Shown piece after piece: positions 1 through 9,254 of a DNA stretch of 64,000 nucleotides. Numbering within the stretch: the first letter of the stretch is position 1; every line of letters starts with the position of its first letter. The DNA lies in assembly GCA_021324155.1 (NCBI GenBank), contig JAJPJQ010000021.1:100991-164990 (forward strand), written 5' to 3'. The notes below the pieces were generated by a model, which was not told where the DNA came from, did not search any database, and worked only from the letters and a program-made list of their open reading frames with translations. The position numbers were made by a program, and so were the translations under genes. This stretch comes from Pseudomonadota bacterium. GTDB lineage: Bacteria; Desulfobacterota; Binatia; UBA9968.

Positions 1-1209
1 CGCCGCGAGGTCCTGCGCAGCGCCGTAACCGACGAACGGCGGCGAGACGAAGGCCAGCGCGAAGGGCGTCACCCGCACTTCGGCGTCCGTCGCCGCCAGC
101 GCGGCGCGGATCGCTTTTTCCGAGTTCGCCGCGACCGGCGCGTTCCAATTGACGCGCACGACGACGACACGGAGGTTGTGCAGCGGCAGCATCTTGGGAT
201 CGGGTATGAAGATCGTCTCGCCGCTCACCTGCATGGAATATTGCGAGGCGCCGATCACCGTCGCGCGGATGCCCTCGCTCGAATCGAATAGACTGAAACC
301 ACGGCGCTCGGCCTGCGCGCGCGCTGCGTCGCCGAGCAGCGGCCCGAGGTCGCCGAAGATGCCGCGCTCGCGTCCATAGATATACTCTGAAACGCCGCCG
401 GAAAAAATAATGCCGTCGATTGCCGGCAGTTTGTCAAGCGGCGGCAGGACCATCAATTCGTTCCATGCGGGTTCTCCGCTCGCTAACGTATCGAACAGTA
501 AATGCGCCATTTCGCGCGCGATCTGTTCGAGCGTGCCGGTATCGACCGCATCGTCCATCGACAGCTGCGAGACGAGCGAGCGCAGAATTCGCTTGCCGGA
601 TTCTTCGAGCCGCGCGATGCGTCCGCCGCCATTGACCGCGATCAGCCGCGCACCAATGTTCAGCGCCGTGATGCCGGCGATGCGCCCCTTGTCGATCAGC
701 GTCACTTTCGTCGTGCCGCCACCGATATCGACGTTAAGCAGCGTGAGCGCCTCGTCGAGACTGCGGCCGACCGCGCCCGAGCCGTGCGCGGCGAGCAGCG
801 CTTCGAGTCGCGGCCCGGCGGTCGCGCAGACGAATTGTCCGGCCTGCGCTGAAAACAGCTCGGCGATCTTTTGCGCGTTCTCGCGCCGCGCCGCTTCGCC
901 GGTGATGATCACGGCGCCGGTGTCGATGTCCTCGCGCTTCAAGCCCGCCGCGCGAAAGCTCTCGTCGATGAGCTGCGCGAGCGGCCCGGCCTCGATGTTC
1001 CAATCGCCGCTGAACGGCGTCAGCATCACCGGCGAGCGCGCGATCACGCGCCGCTCGAGAATTTCCGGTCTGCGACGATGCACGGACGGATAACCGATCG
1101 CGAGTTCGGAGAACATCAGATGCGACGTCGACGAGCCGATGTCGATGCCGACACTGGTCAGATGCGAATGCGGCTCGGACGCGCCTTCGTGTTCGTGGCC
1201 GTGCGACAT
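1..1209 (-). CDS. eutA: EutA-like ethanolamine ammonia-lyase reactivase, 3' end cut by the window
   Basis: Read from the sequence: an open frame of 403 codons from the ATG at 1209 runs off the left edge without a stop. The N-terminus is His-rich (MSHGHEHEGASEPHSH), followed by an actin-like ATPase start, VGIDIGSSTSHLMFSEL, and a second phosphate-type loop, NVDIGGGTTKVTLI, then GIIFSGGVSEYIYG. This order matches the EutA family, which reactivates adenosylcobalamin-dependent ethanolamine ammonia-lyase by exchanging damaged cofactor in an ATP-dependent way. The start lies one base after the stop of the bicupin gene, so the two are surely cotranscribed. No eutB or eutC is visible in the window, so the client enzyme is unknown. 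A related HSP70-like reactivase role for another B12 enzyme is possible. Confidence 0.8.
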   Translation of the reverse strand, partial: MSHGHEHEGASEPHSHLTSVGIDIGSSTSHLMFSELAIGYPSVHRRRPEILERRVIARSPVMLTPFSGDWNIEAGPLAQLIDESFRAAGLKREDIDTGAVIITGEAARRENAQKIAELFSAQAGQFVCATAGPRLEALLAAHGSGAVGRSLDEALTLLNVDIGGGTTKVTLIDKGRIAGITALNIGARLIAVNGGGRIARLEESGKRILRSLVSQLSMDDAVDTGTLEQIAREMAHLLFDTLASGEPAWNELMVLPPLDKLPAIDGIIFSGGVSEYIYGRERGIFGDLGPLLGDAARAQAERRGFSLFDSSEGIRATVIGASQYSMQVSGETIFIPDPKMLPLHNLRVVVVRVNWNAPVAANSEKAIRAALAATDAEVRVTPFALAFVSPPFVGYGAAQDLAA

Positions 1210-1210
1210 C

Positions 1211-2281
1211 CTAATAGTCCGCGGGCTCGCCCTGCTGCGTGTGGACGTAGCCGGTGCTCTCCATCGCAACGCGCCCGTGATGCACGAGAAAACGCGCCGT
1301 GTCCTTGCCCGTATTGAAATGCTGGTGCCAGGCGAAAACGGGGATCACCAGCGTATCGCCCTTCTTCCAGTCATAGCGTTGGTCCTCGATGATGCTGTAC
1401 CCTTCGCCGGAAAGAATGTAATTTGTCTCTTCATAAATGTGCCGGTGCGCGCCGGAGCGCTTGCCGCCGGGAATCTCCGCGATGAGCGTGCCGAGCACCT
1501 TCACATGAAAGCCGAGCTTCGGATCGACGGCGTAAGCTACACGGCCCATCGGCGTGGCGCCGAATTTGAGCTCGCTGCCTTTCACCAACACTTTTCCCGC
1601 GCGGCGTAACTTCTCTTCGCCCTCGGCGTAGGCAAGCTGCTGGTAATAGATTTCCGCCGGGCTCGGCTCGCCGTTGCTCGCCTGCTTCGGCTTCCAATCG
1701 GCGGAATTGAATTTTACGCGCGCCTCAGGCGGAATCTCCGCGCCGCCGGGCACGAGCGTCTTCATCGCCTCTTCGCCCTTCTGCGCGAAGATCCAGTACT
1801 CGGGATATTTTTCCTCCTCGTAGATCGCGATGCCCATCGCCATGGAGAGCGGACCAGTGGTCGCGGCGAGATACAGCAATTCATCGCCGCTCTCGTTGTG
1901 ATGCCGATGCCAGGCGAACACCGGCACGCAGATGAGATCGCCGGCCTGCCAAGGATACTTGATGCCGTCGATGACGCTGTAACCGTGGCCTTTGAGTATA
2001 TAGATGACCGCTTCGACGGTATGGCGATGACCGAGCTGCCAGCCGCTGAACTCCATCTCCTCGCCGGGGGTGCGGAGATTGATCCAGAAGCGGAACGTCC
2101 GCTGGTTGAAACCGAGGCGCGGATCGACGATGTAGACGTGGTTGTGCTCTTTGAGCTGTGCGTCGATCTCCTCGGCTTTCACGTGCACGGGCGATTTCCG
2201 CCGGCGCTCCAGCTCTTCTTTGCCGAAGCGGATGTGCTCCATGCGCATCCGCAGATGATCCTCTTTGCGCGCCATCACCAT
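1211..2281 (-). CDS. Two-domain cupin (bicupin) protein, gentisate-dioxygenase-like
   Basis: The 356-residue product has two cupin cores. The first carries GHRHTVEAVIYIL and later PVFAWHRHHN; the second carries GAHRHIYEETNYIL and PVFAWHQHFN. Each supplies the HxH...E...H pattern typical of metal-binding cupins, so both halves could hold iron or another divalent metal. The overall size and the repeated 'PVFAWH.H.N' motif resemble gentisate 1,2-dioxygenase-like bicupins, but I cannot name a substrate. The ATG at 2281 is preceded by an AAGGAAG ribosome site. The gene ends one base before eutA, suggesting a shared transcript. It might be a ring-cleavage dioxygenase or a nonenzymatic bicupin. Confidence 0.75.
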   Translation of the reverse strand: MVMARKEDHLRMRMEHIRFGKEELERRRKSPVHVKAEEIDAQLKEHNHVYIVDPRLGFNQRTFRFWINLRTPGEEMEFSGWQLGHRHTVEAVIYILKGHGYSVIDGIKYPWQAGDLICVPVFAWHRHHNESGDELLYLAATTGPLSMAMGIAIYEEEKYPEYWIFAQKGEEAMKTLVPGGAEIPPEARVKFNSADWKPKQASNGEPSPAEIYYQQLAYAEGEEKLRRAGKVLVKGSELKFGATPMGRVAYAVDPKLGFHVKVLGTLIAEIPGGKRSGAHRHIYEETNYILSGEGYSIIEDQRYDWKKGDTLVIPVFAWHQHFNTGKDTARFLVHHGRVAMESTGYVHTQQGEPADY

Positions 2282-2321
2282 ATGCGTTCTTCCTTTCTGT
2301 ATCGTTCATTCGCGCCGCGGA

Positions 2322-3263
2322 TCATTTTAGTCCGCGCGCGATGGAGTAATCGAAAATATCCGCCGGCGCGAGCGGCTTGTTGCCGAGCTCGCCGCGGCCA
2401 TGCGCCCGTTCGAGAAATACCTTGATCCGCTGCTCCGGCATGACTAGGCCCTCAACCATGACGCCGGCGATATCGTCGTACGACTCGGCGGCGACGTCCG
2501 CCGGAACCTGCCAGTTTTGCTGGATGTAGGCGACCGCGGCGGTTTTATCCTGCCGGATATTTTTCAGCGTGTCGCGCAGCGCGGCGAGAAACGCTCGCAC
2601 TTGACCCGGCTCTTTGGCGATTTTCTGGCGGCTCGTCACGACGCCGAGCCACGGCGCCTCGATGAGATCGCGGGCGTTCATAAGGATTTTAAATCCCTGG
2701 CGCGCGACCAGCCCGGTGAACGGCGGGCTCAAGACCGCCGCCGCTACCGCGCCCTGCTGGAGTGCGTTTAAGCTCACGATCGTGTTGCCCGTCTGGATGA
2801 AAGTGATCTTCTTTTCGTCGACGCCGCTGTTTTCCAGCATCAGCGCGCCGTAGCGGTGGCTCTCCGAGCCGATGCGCGAAACCGCAACCTTCTTTCCTTC
2901 GAGGTCCTTCGGCTTGGTCACGTTCGGCGGGACGAGCAGCGAGAGCAGCGGCGCGCGATAAAAAATCGCGACGGTCTTCAGCGGCATGCCGCCGCTGATC
3001 GCCAGAATCGCCGGCCCGACCGACGCATCGAAGTCGAGCTCGCCCGAGACGAGCCCGACGGTCTGGAGGTCGCTGCGCATGACGATGATCTCGAGCTGGA
3101 CGCCGTGCTTCTCGAAGTACTTTTTGTCGCGGCCGTAGTAGAACGGCAGGAATACCACGCTGCGCGCCGATATGCCGAGGCGCGTGCGCTCCAGTGCGAA
3201 TGCTCGAACCGAGAAAATTCCGATCGCGAATGAGATCAGCAAGGTGAGCAAACGACGGCGCAT
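2322..3263 (-). CDS. ABC transporter periplasmic substrate-binding protein, NMT1/SsuA type
   Basis: A 313-residue protein that begins MRRRLLTLLISFAIG and has a signal peptide ending near ALA/E. The mature part has LGISARSVVFLPFYYGRDKKYF, a typical SsuA/THI5-like opening in which a ligand-binding lobe follows 'YYGRDKKYFEKHG', and the segment DLEGKKVAVSRIGSESHRYG of the hinge region. These proteins deliver small organic ligands such as sulfonates, nitrate or pyrimidine precursors to an ABC permease, but no permease or ATPase gene is adjacent. I chose the ATG at 3263 because it begins the signal peptide; a start eight codons upstream only adds hydrophilic residues. It is divergent from the molybdenum hydroxylase operon, so it may bind that enzyme's substrate. 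Confidence 0.8.
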   Translation of the reverse strand: MRRRLLTLLISFAIGIFSVRAFALERTRLGISARSVVFLPFYYGRDKKYFEKHGVQLEIIVMRSDLQTVGLVSGELDFDASVGPAILAISGGMPLKTVAIFYRAPLLSLLVPPNVTKPKDLEGKKVAVSRIGSESHRYGALMLENSGVDEKKITFIQTGNTIVSLNALQQGAVAAAVLSPPFTGLVARQGFKILMNARDLIEAPWLGVVTSRQKIAKEPGQVRAFLAALRDTLKNIRQDKTAAVAYIQQNWQVPADVAAESYDDIAGVMVEGLVMPEQRIKVFLERAHGRGELGNKPLAPADIFDYSIARGLK

Positions 3264-3313
3264 GTTCAGCGCCTTTCTTAGGCCCAACCCGCGCCGCTGT
3301 CAATCGCCGCGAG

Positions 3314-3342
3314 TGGAAACGCGAATATCCGTGTGTTAGACT
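3314..3342 (+). promoter_or_regulatory. Possible sigma-70 promoter of the molybdenum hydroxylase operon
   Basis: TGGAAA, a 17-base spacer and TAGACT lie 48 bases upstream of the FAD-subunit start, in the short divergent spacer. The match to the -35 consensus is only four of six, so this is a weak inference from spacing and base composition. Confidence 0.3.
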
Positions 3343-3389
3343 AAAATTTAATCCGATAACTTCTTCTCGATCATACGGAGTCTCCGCGC

Positions 3390-4298
3390 ATGAAGCGTCC
3401 CGAACCTCTGGAAATTTTCCAGCCCACGTCTCTCAAAGCTGCGAGCACGCTCGTCAAGGAGCAGGGCCCGGGGGGCCGCTTCCTCGCCGGCGGCACCGAT
3501 CTCGTGATCGCCGTCAAAGAAAAGGGCTACAAGCCGAAATATGTCGTCGACTTGAAGCGCATTCCCGGACTGACGGGAATCCGCGTAGAGAAGGACGGAT
3601 CCGTGACGATCGGCGCGCTGACGACCATGCACGAGGTCGAGACCTCGCCGGTCGTGCTGAATAAATATCCATTTCTGGCGCGCAGCGCGGCGGAGGTCGG
3701 CTCGGTGCAGATCCGCAACCGCGCCACGATCGGCGGCAACATGGCGAACGCGACGCCGTCGGCGGACGTCGCGCCTGCGCTGATCGCGCTCGAGGCGAAG
3801 GCGAAAATCTCGGGGCTGAACGGAGAGCGGACGATCTCGCTCGAAGAGCTTTTCCGTGGCCCGGGTCAGACGAATCTCGCGCCGGAGGAGATTCTGACAG
3901 CGATCGTGATTCCGCCTGCAAGCTCCGGCCTGCGCGGCGACTATATAAAATTCTCGCCGCGCGAGATGATGGATTTGGCCTATGTCGGTGTGGCCGTTGC
4001 TTTGGATTTGCACGACGGCAAACAATGCCGCAAGGCACGCATCGCCCTCGGCGCCGTCTCGCCGACGCCGATGCGGGCGCGCCGCGCCGAGGCGCTGCTG
4101 GAAAATCAAACCGTTACGGAAGAACTCGCCGAGAAGGCTGGCGCGGAAGCCGCCGCAGAGTCGAAGCCGATCAGCGACGTGCGCTCGTCGGCGGATTACC
4201 GGAGAGAGATGGTCCGCGTCAACACCAAGCGCGCGCTGCTGAACGCCGTGGCGGGCGAGCCCGCTTTCTGGGTCGAGCGCCGCGATCGCAGGTACTGA
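3390..4298 (+). CDS. Molybdenum hydroxylase FAD-binding (medium) subunit, xanthine dehydrogenase / CoxM family
   Basis: The 302-residue protein has the two FAD-contact motifs of the CoxM/CutM family: FLAGGTDLVIAVKE at residues 31-44 and RATIGGNMANATPSADVAPAL at about 111-131. The C-terminal third is the CO-dehydrogenase flavoprotein C-terminal domain. It takes electrons from the iron-sulfur subunit to FAD and on to the acceptor. The stop is four bases before the 2Fe-2S subunit start, and all three subunits are in the order M-S-L on one strand. Upstream is a plausible GGAG ribosome site. The substrate is set by the large subunit and is not known. Confidence 0.9.
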   Translation: MKRPEPLEIFQPTSLKAASTLVKEQGPGGRFLAGGTDLVIAVKEKGYKPKYVVDLKRIPGLTGIRVEKDGSVTIGALTTMHEVETSPVVLNKYPFLARSAAEVGSVQIRNRATIGGNMANATPSADVAPALIALEAKAKISGLNGERTISLEELFRGPGQTNLAPEEILTAIVIPPASSGLRGDYIKFSPREMMDLAYVGVAVALDLHDGKQCRKARIALGAVSPTPMRARRAEALLENQTVTEELAEKAGAEAAAESKPISDVRSSADYRREMVRVNTKRALLNAVAGEPAFWVERRDRRY

Positions 4299-4302
4299 AA
4301 CC

Positions 4303-4782
4303 ATGAAAAAAAAGATTCAAGTCACGCTCAACGGCAAGAAAACCGAACTGGAAGTCCCGTCGCATCGTTTGCTGCTCGACCTGCTGCGCGACGAGATCGG
4401 CCTCACCGGAACCAAGGAAGGCTGCGGCACCGGCGACTGCGGCGCCTGCACGGTTCTCTTGAACGGCAAGCCGGTGAACTCGTGCCTGATTTTTTCCGGC
4501 GAGCTCGACGGCGCGGACATCGTCACGATCGAAGGCTTGAAGATCGGCCCAGAGATGCATCCCGTGCAGCGCGCGTTCGTTCAGGACGGCGGGGTGCAGT
4601 GTGGCTACTGCACGTCGGGCATGCTGATGATGTCGAAGGCCCTGCTCGACGAGAACCCCGATCCGAGCGAGGACGACATCCGGTTCGCGATCTCCGGCAA
4701 TCTCTGCCGCTGCACCGGCTACGCCAAGATCGTCAAGGCCGTGCAGGACGCCGCGCGCGAGCTGCGCAACCGCCGTTCATAG
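4303..4782 (+). CDS. Molybdenum hydroxylase [2Fe-2S] (small) subunit, CoxS family
   Basis: The 159-residue subunit shows all eight cysteines for the two clusters. The N-terminal ferredoxin-type set is C41, C46, C49 and C61 (CGTGDCGACTVLLNG). The C-terminal set is C100, C103, C135 and C137 (VQCGYCTSGM and LCRCTGY). It wires the molybdenum cofactor to FAD. It starts four bases after the FAD subunit and is followed after 31 bases by the large subunit, so the three form one operon. No residue of either cluster is missing. Confidence 0.93.
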   Translation: MKKKIQVTLNGKKTELEVPSHRLLLDLLRDEIGLTGTKEGCGTGDCGACTVLLNGKPVNSCLIFSGELDGADIVTIEGLKIGPEMHPVQRAFVQDGGVQCGYCTSGMLMMSKALLDENPDPSEDDIRFAISGNLCRCTGYAKIVKAVQDAARELRNRRS

Positions 4783-4813
4783 TTTCGTCGGGGAAATCGA
4801 ACAAAGGGACGTC

Positions 4814-7141
4814 ATGGATAATCTCACCGTCGTTGGAAAACCAGTCACGCGCATCGACGCCGATGAAAAAGTCACCGGGGAGGCCGTGTACGGATACGAT
4901 CTCGTCCTGCCGAACATGGTCTACGGCAAAGTACTCTTCAGCCCGAAAGCGCACGCGAAGATCAAACGCATTAATACGGACAAGGCGCGGCAATATCCCG
5001 GCGTGGTCGCCGTCGTCACCGGCAAGGACGCGCCCTGGATTCACGGCGAGTCGATCCGCGACAAACCCTTTCTCGCGCAAGATAAGGTCCGCTATATCGG
5101 CGAGCCGGTCGCGGCGGTCGCCGCCGTCGACGAGGATACAGCCGAAGCGGCGGTGCGGCTGATCGAAGTCGAGTACGAAGACCTTCCGGCCTACACGTCG
5201 CCGGAGGACGCCGCGCGTATGGACGCGGTCGCGATCCATGAAAATTTCGCAAGCTACCGCAAGATGCCGTTCATCACACCGGGCGCCGGTCCCAACGTCT
5301 GCGAGCATTTCAAGCTACGCACCGGCGACGTCGAGCAGGGATTCCGCGAAGCGGACGTCGTGCTCGAAGAGCGCTACTCTGTGCCGATCATCCAGCACGC
5401 CGCGATGGAGCCGCACTCCGCGCACGCGCAAGTCGATCCCACCACCGGCCGCGTGACGATCTGGGTCGCCAACGACGCGCCGTTCCGCGCGCTGCACGAG
5501 ATCACCGAGGCGCTTGACGTTCCCAAGGAACAGGTTCGCTTCATCAATCCGCTCCAGGGCGGCGGCTTCGGATCGAAAGGCGGCCTCAAGGTCGAGCCGG
5601 TCGCCGTGGCGCTCGCATATAAGACGAACGGCCGGCCGGTGCGCGTCAAATTCAATCGCGAAGAGACATTCATCTCAACGCTCACCCGCCATGGCGCGAT
5701 CGTGCACGTGAAGAGCGGCGTTAAGAAAAACGGCGCGATCACGGCGCGCGAAATGACGATCTATTGGAACGGCGGCGCGTACGCGGAAAAGAGTCCGACG
5801 GTCTGCATCCGCGGCAGCCTGCCCGCGCCTGGGCCGTATCGCATCCCGAACGTTAAAGTCGACGGCTACGCAGTGTACACCAATGTTCCGGTTGCAGGCT
5901 CGTTCCGCGGCTACGGCATCCCGCAGGGCGCCTGGGCGGTCGAGCAGCACACCGATGAATTGGCGCGGCGCCTCGGCATGGATCCGCTCGCGTTCCGCAT
6001 GCAGAACGTTTTCGCCGACGGCGACACCGCCTACTGGGGGGAAGAGCTACACAGCGTCGGCTTGAAAGAGACGCTGCAAAAGGCCGCGGACGCGATAGAA
6101 TGGGGCAAAAAAATCGACAGCATGCCAGGCTCGCGCGTCAAGGGTTTGAAAATCGGCAAAGGACTCGCCTGCATTCAGAAGCCGACGCGATCGCCGACGA
6201 CTTCGAGCGCGGGCGTCATCGTCAATGCGAAAGGCGAGGCCTCGGTCCTCGCCGGCACAGTCGAGATAGGCCAAGGCTGCAACACGATTCTCTGCCAGAT
6301 CGCCGCCGAAGAATTGAAGATGCCCTTCGACAAGGTGCGCTCAGCGTCGCTCGACACCGATGTGATCCCGTACGACGCCTCGACGACGTCGAGCCGCAGC
6401 ACGTATCACATGGGTAACGCCGTCAAAGGCGCGGCGATCGACGCGCGCGAGAAGCTCGCCGTGCTCGCGGCGCCGATGCTGGAGGCGAAGAAGGAAGAGC
6501 TCGCGTTTGCCGACGGAAAGATTTTTTTAAAGCATCAGCCGGAAATGGCGCTGACCGTCGGCGAGGTTGTGCGACGAAAATTCGGCCCCGAGGGGACCGT
6601 GCGGGGCGACGCGTCGTATACGTACGAGCTGGCGAAGGACCTGGACCTCGAGACCGGCCACAGCGACAACGCTTCAGCCTTTTATATGTACGCGACGCAG
6701 GCTGCCGTCATCGCCGTCGACGAGGAGACCGGCCGCGCGCGATTGTTGAGAATGGCCGCGGCGCACGACGTCGGCAAGGCGATCAATCCACTCAACTGCG
6801 CTGCGCAGATCGAAGGCGGCCTCGCGATGGGCATCGGCTCCGCGCTGCACGAGCATCTCGTCATCGATCAGAACGGGAAAGTGCGGAACCCGTCGTTTCT
6901 CGATTATCACTTGGTGACGGCGCTCGATCTGCCCGAGATGATTCCGATCATCGTCGAGTGTCCCGAGCCTCAGGGTCCCTACGGCGCGAAAGGTCTCGGC
7001 GAGCCCGGGCTGGCGCCGACGCCCGCCGCGATCGGTAACGCCGTCGCCGACGCTATCGGCGCGCGCGTGTACGACCTGCCGCTCAGCCCCGAGCGAATTT
7101 TCTGGGTGATTCAAGAAAAGAAAAAAGGCAAGGCGGCTTAA
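4814..7141 (+). CDS. Molybdenum hydroxylase large subunit, xanthine dehydrogenase family, substrate unknown
   Basis: This 775-residue protein has the N-terminal Ald_Xan_dh_C-like domain and the long molybdopterin-binding domain. Visible cofactor and active-site landmarks are GGGFGSKGG near residue 250, GSFRGYGIPQ at 362-371, EIGQGCNTI near 485, and the catalytic base region GAKGLGEPG with E730. The 362-371 loop lacks the Cys of AYRCSFR found in true aerobic CO dehydrogenase, and it also differs from AYRGAGR, so it is better called a general hydroxylase of the XDH, 4-hydroxybenzoyl-CoA reductase or aldehyde oxidase kind. The two flanking periplasmic binding proteins hint at an imported small ligand. 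That is inference. Confidence 0.88.
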   Translation: MDNLTVVGKPVTRIDADEKVTGEAVYGYDLVLPNMVYGKVLFSPKAHAKIKRINTDKARQYPGVVAVVTGKDAPWIHGESIRDKPFLAQDKVRYIGEPVAAVAAVDEDTAEAAVRLIEVEYEDLPAYTSPEDAARMDAVAIHENFASYRKMPFITPGAGPNVCEHFKLRTGDVEQGFREADVVLEERYSVPIIQHAAMEPHSAHAQVDPTTGRVTIWVANDAPFRALHEITEALDVPKEQVRFINPLQGGGFGSKGGLKVEPVAVALAYKTNGRPVRVKFNREETFISTLTRHGAIVHVKSGVKKNGAITAREMTIYWNGGAYAEKSPTVCIRGSLPAPGPYRIPNVKVDGYAVYTNVPVAGSFRGYGIPQGAWAVEQHTDELARRLGMDPLAFRMQNVFADGDTAYWGEELHSVGLKETLQKAADAIEWGKKIDSMPGSRVKGLKIGKGLACIQKPTRSPTTSSAGVIVNAKGEASVLAGTVEIGQGCNTILCQIAAEELKMPFDKVRSASLDTDVIPYDASTTSSRSTYHMGNAVKGAAIDAREKLAVLAAPMLEAKKEELAFADGKIFLKHQPEMALTVGEVVRRKFGPEGTVRGDASYTYELAKDLDLETGHSDNASAFYMYATQAAVIAVDEETGRARLLRMAAAHDVGKAINPLNCAAQIEGGLAMGIGSALHEHLVIDQNGKVRNPSFLDYHLVTALDLPEMIPIIVECPEPQGPYGAKGLGEPGLAPTPAAIGNAVADAIGARVYDLPLSPERIFWVIQEKKKGKAA

Positions 7142-7398
7142 CCCGGCTGCAGCGCGACATCGATAGCGAGACGCCGCTCGATCGAGCGAATATATGCTGC
7201 CGCGTCCGGTGAAAAAGCGCGGTGAAAACCGACCGGCTCCGCCTTTGACGGTGCCGCCAGTTGTCGTGGCGCCGCTCGAACTGGCACTTGCCGTCCGTAA
7301 CCATTCCGGGTCCGGTGCGCGGCCATGGAAACGGCGTATGGTACTGCGCCGGCAGACGATTCTGCGCGGAACATGGAAGCTCCCACAAAGGAGACATA

Positions 7399-8394
7399 AT
7401 GAAGAAACTGCTTACAGCCGGCGGCATAGTGATTTTGTCCGCCGTCCTTTTATTGCCGCCACTTGCGGCAGCACAAAATCAGACGACGATTATGGTCGGC
7501 GTCGCCGGCATGTCGGCGGCGTTGATCCACCCGTTCATCGCCAAGGACTCCGGCACGTTTCAAAAATACGGCGTCGACGCGCGGCTCGTACTTTTTGAAG
7601 GCGGGTCGCTGCTCTCGCAGGCGACGATGGCGGGAGAAATCAAAATCTCCACGACTTCGGGGCCGGTAACGATCGCGTCGCGCTCGGCCGGCGGGGATAC
7701 GATCGTCGTCGCCGGCTACATCAACACGCTGCCCTACAATCTCGTCACGAGCAAAGCGATCACGAGTCTCGACCAGCTCAAAGGCAAGAAAATCGCGATC
7801 AGCCGTTTCGGCTCGAACACCGATACGGCGGTCCGCCTGCTGCTGGAGAAAGTCGGACTCAACCCCACGAAGGACGTGACGATCATCCAGGTCGGCGCGC
7901 AGCCGACGCGCTTCCAGGCGCTCGTGGCAGGCTCGATCGACGCGACGATAATCGCCCCGCCTTTCGACATCACCGCCAAGAAGCAGGGCTACAACGTGCT
8001 CGTCAATCTGGCCGAGCAGTCCCTCGCTTACCCGCAGCAGGTCGTCGAAACCACGGACCGCTTCATCCGCGAAAACCCGCAGGCGGTGAAGAATTACTTA
8101 AAGGGTTTCATTGCGGGGATTCACTACGCGCTGACGAACAAGGAAGGCGCCAAGAAAATCATGGCGAAGTATCTCAGGATTACCGATCCGGAGATCCTGG
8201 ACGCGACGTATGCGAGCTACGTGCAGACTACCGATCGCCGTGCTTTTCCGAATATGCAGGGATTTCGCTACGCCGTCGACGAACTCGCTCGCCGCGTGCC
8301 CGCGGCGAAAGACAAGAAAGCCGAAGACTTCGTCAATATGCGCTTCTTGAACGAGCTGGAGAAGGAAGGCTTCTTCAAGGAGTTATACAAGTAG
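7399..8394 (+). CDS. ABC transporter periplasmic substrate-binding protein, NMT1/SsuA type
   Basis: The ATG at 7399 follows AAAGGAGACATA, a strong ribosome site, and starts a clear signal peptide (KKLLTAGGIVILSAVLLLPPLAAA, cleaved near AAA/Q). The mature part has 'HPFIAKDSGTFQKYGVDARL' and 'LKGKKIAISRFGSNTDTAVR', which place it with the SsuA/THI5/NMT1 fold like the protein at 2322-3263, and the two share the motif order, although they are not close copies. It is 257 bases downstream of the molybdenum hydroxylase operon and lacks any adjacent permease or ATPase. Ligand unknown. Confidence 0.85.
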   Translation: MKKLLTAGGIVILSAVLLLPPLAAAQNQTTIMVGVAGMSAALIHPFIAKDSGTFQKYGVDARLVLFEGGSLLSQATMAGEIKISTTSGPVTIASRSAGGDTIVVAGYINTLPYNLVTSKAITSLDQLKGKKIAISRFGSNTDTAVRLLLEKVGLNPTKDVTIIQVGAQPTRFQALVAGSIDATIIAPPFDITAKKQGYNVLVNLAEQSLAYPQQVVETTDRFIRENPQAVKNYLKGFIAGIHYALTNKEGAKKIMAKYLRITDPEILDATYASYVQTTDRRAFPNMQGFRYAVDELARRVPAAKDKKAEDFVNMRFLNELEKEGFFKELYK

Positions 8395-8401
8395 ATCGCC
8401 T

Positions 8402-9247
8402 CTACATCCTGGCCACCGCGAAGCCCACATGGCTGGCCAAGTTCTGCACGAGCCGCACTTCCTTGTCGCGAAAGTAGTGCGGGGAATTGTATCCGACAAG
8501 GAAAATCCCAGTCAGCCGGTCGCGATAAAGAATCGGAATAAAGCCGAGCGAGCGGAGACCCTCCATCAACGCCGCGCCGCGCAAAGGGAAATCGCCGTCC
8601 TGCAGAATGTCGGTGATCATAAGACGTGCGGGATTTCCGTTCCCGTTCGGCCACGGTGTAAAGCCGTCCAAGGCGCGGCGAAACTCTTGTGATACGTTTC
8701 GCTGCGCGCAAAAACGCATGAGACCTTCCGAATCGGCGAGCAGAATCGCGCTGCGGTTGACTTTGAGGACGCTCTGAACGGCGTCGAGCGCGGTATCGCA
8801 CACCTCGTCGACGGTCGAAGCCTGATTAAGGGCCGCTGTCATCTTGTACAGCGTCTGCAGGACCAGGCGGGATTCGTGCAACTCCAGCGCCGCGCGCGCC
8901 GCCAGCGGCAGCCTGCCGAAATGGCGCGCCGACTTCGTCACATAGTCGTCCAGCCCCGACTTCATCGCCTCCACGGCGATCTCTTCGCTGCCGCTGGCGG
9001 TAAAAAAGATCACAGGCCGGAACGGGTAGCGTTCCTTTACGGCGCGCAAAACTGCGAGACCGTTTCCCCAGCGGAGCTGATAGTCGGTGATGACAAGGTC
9101 AAAATTTCCAGTGAGTAACGCATGATCGAGTCCCGCGGCGTCGGCGACCTCGATGATCATGATATCGCTTATCTGACGCGTGAGCTCGCGGATCGCGAGC
9201 TTGCGGTCCTCGGGATTGTCGTCGATGAGGAGAATGGAATACTTCAT
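8402..9247 (-). CDS. Response regulator with C-terminal GAF domain
   Basis: Residues 1-120 are a receiver domain (YSILLIDDNPEDRKLAI, phosphoacceptor D55 in LVITDYQL, and the K of YVTKSARHFG). Residues about 140-281 form a GAF-type sensory domain (NQASTVDEVCDTALDAVQ ... NRSAILLADSEGLM). There is no DNA-binding output domain. It is the last gene of a three-gene minus-strand set, histidine kinase then small regulator then this one, with spacers of 11 and 7 bases. GAF domains often bind cyclic nucleotides or small aromatics, but the ligand here cannot be read. Confidence 0.82.
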   Translation of the reverse strand: MKYSILLIDDNPEDRKLAIRELTRQISDIMIIEVADAAGLDHALLTGNFDLVITDYQLRWGNGLAVLRAVKERYPFRPVIFFTASGSEEIAVEAMKSGLDDYVTKSARHFGRLPLAARAALELHESRLVLQTLYKMTAALNQASTVDEVCDTALDAVQSVLKVNRSAILLADSEGLMRFCAQRNVSQEFRRALDGFTPWPNGNGNPARLMITDILQDGDFPLRGAALMEGLRSLGFIPILYRDRLTGIFLVGYNSPHYFRDKEVRLVQNLASHVGFAVARM

Positions 9248-9254
9248 AACTCCC

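Noticed and set aside
4814..7141. Aerobic CO dehydrogenase (CoxL)
   Set aside because: The CODH active-site loop AYRCSFR is replaced by GSFRGYG, so only a general molybdenum hydroxylase can be claimed.
7138..7386. 82-residue minus-strand open frame in the spacer after the molybdenum hydroxylase
   Set aside because: No family, no ribosome site, Arg/Ala-rich composition typical of G+C-rich noncoding frames; it overlaps a longer spacer with no other signal.
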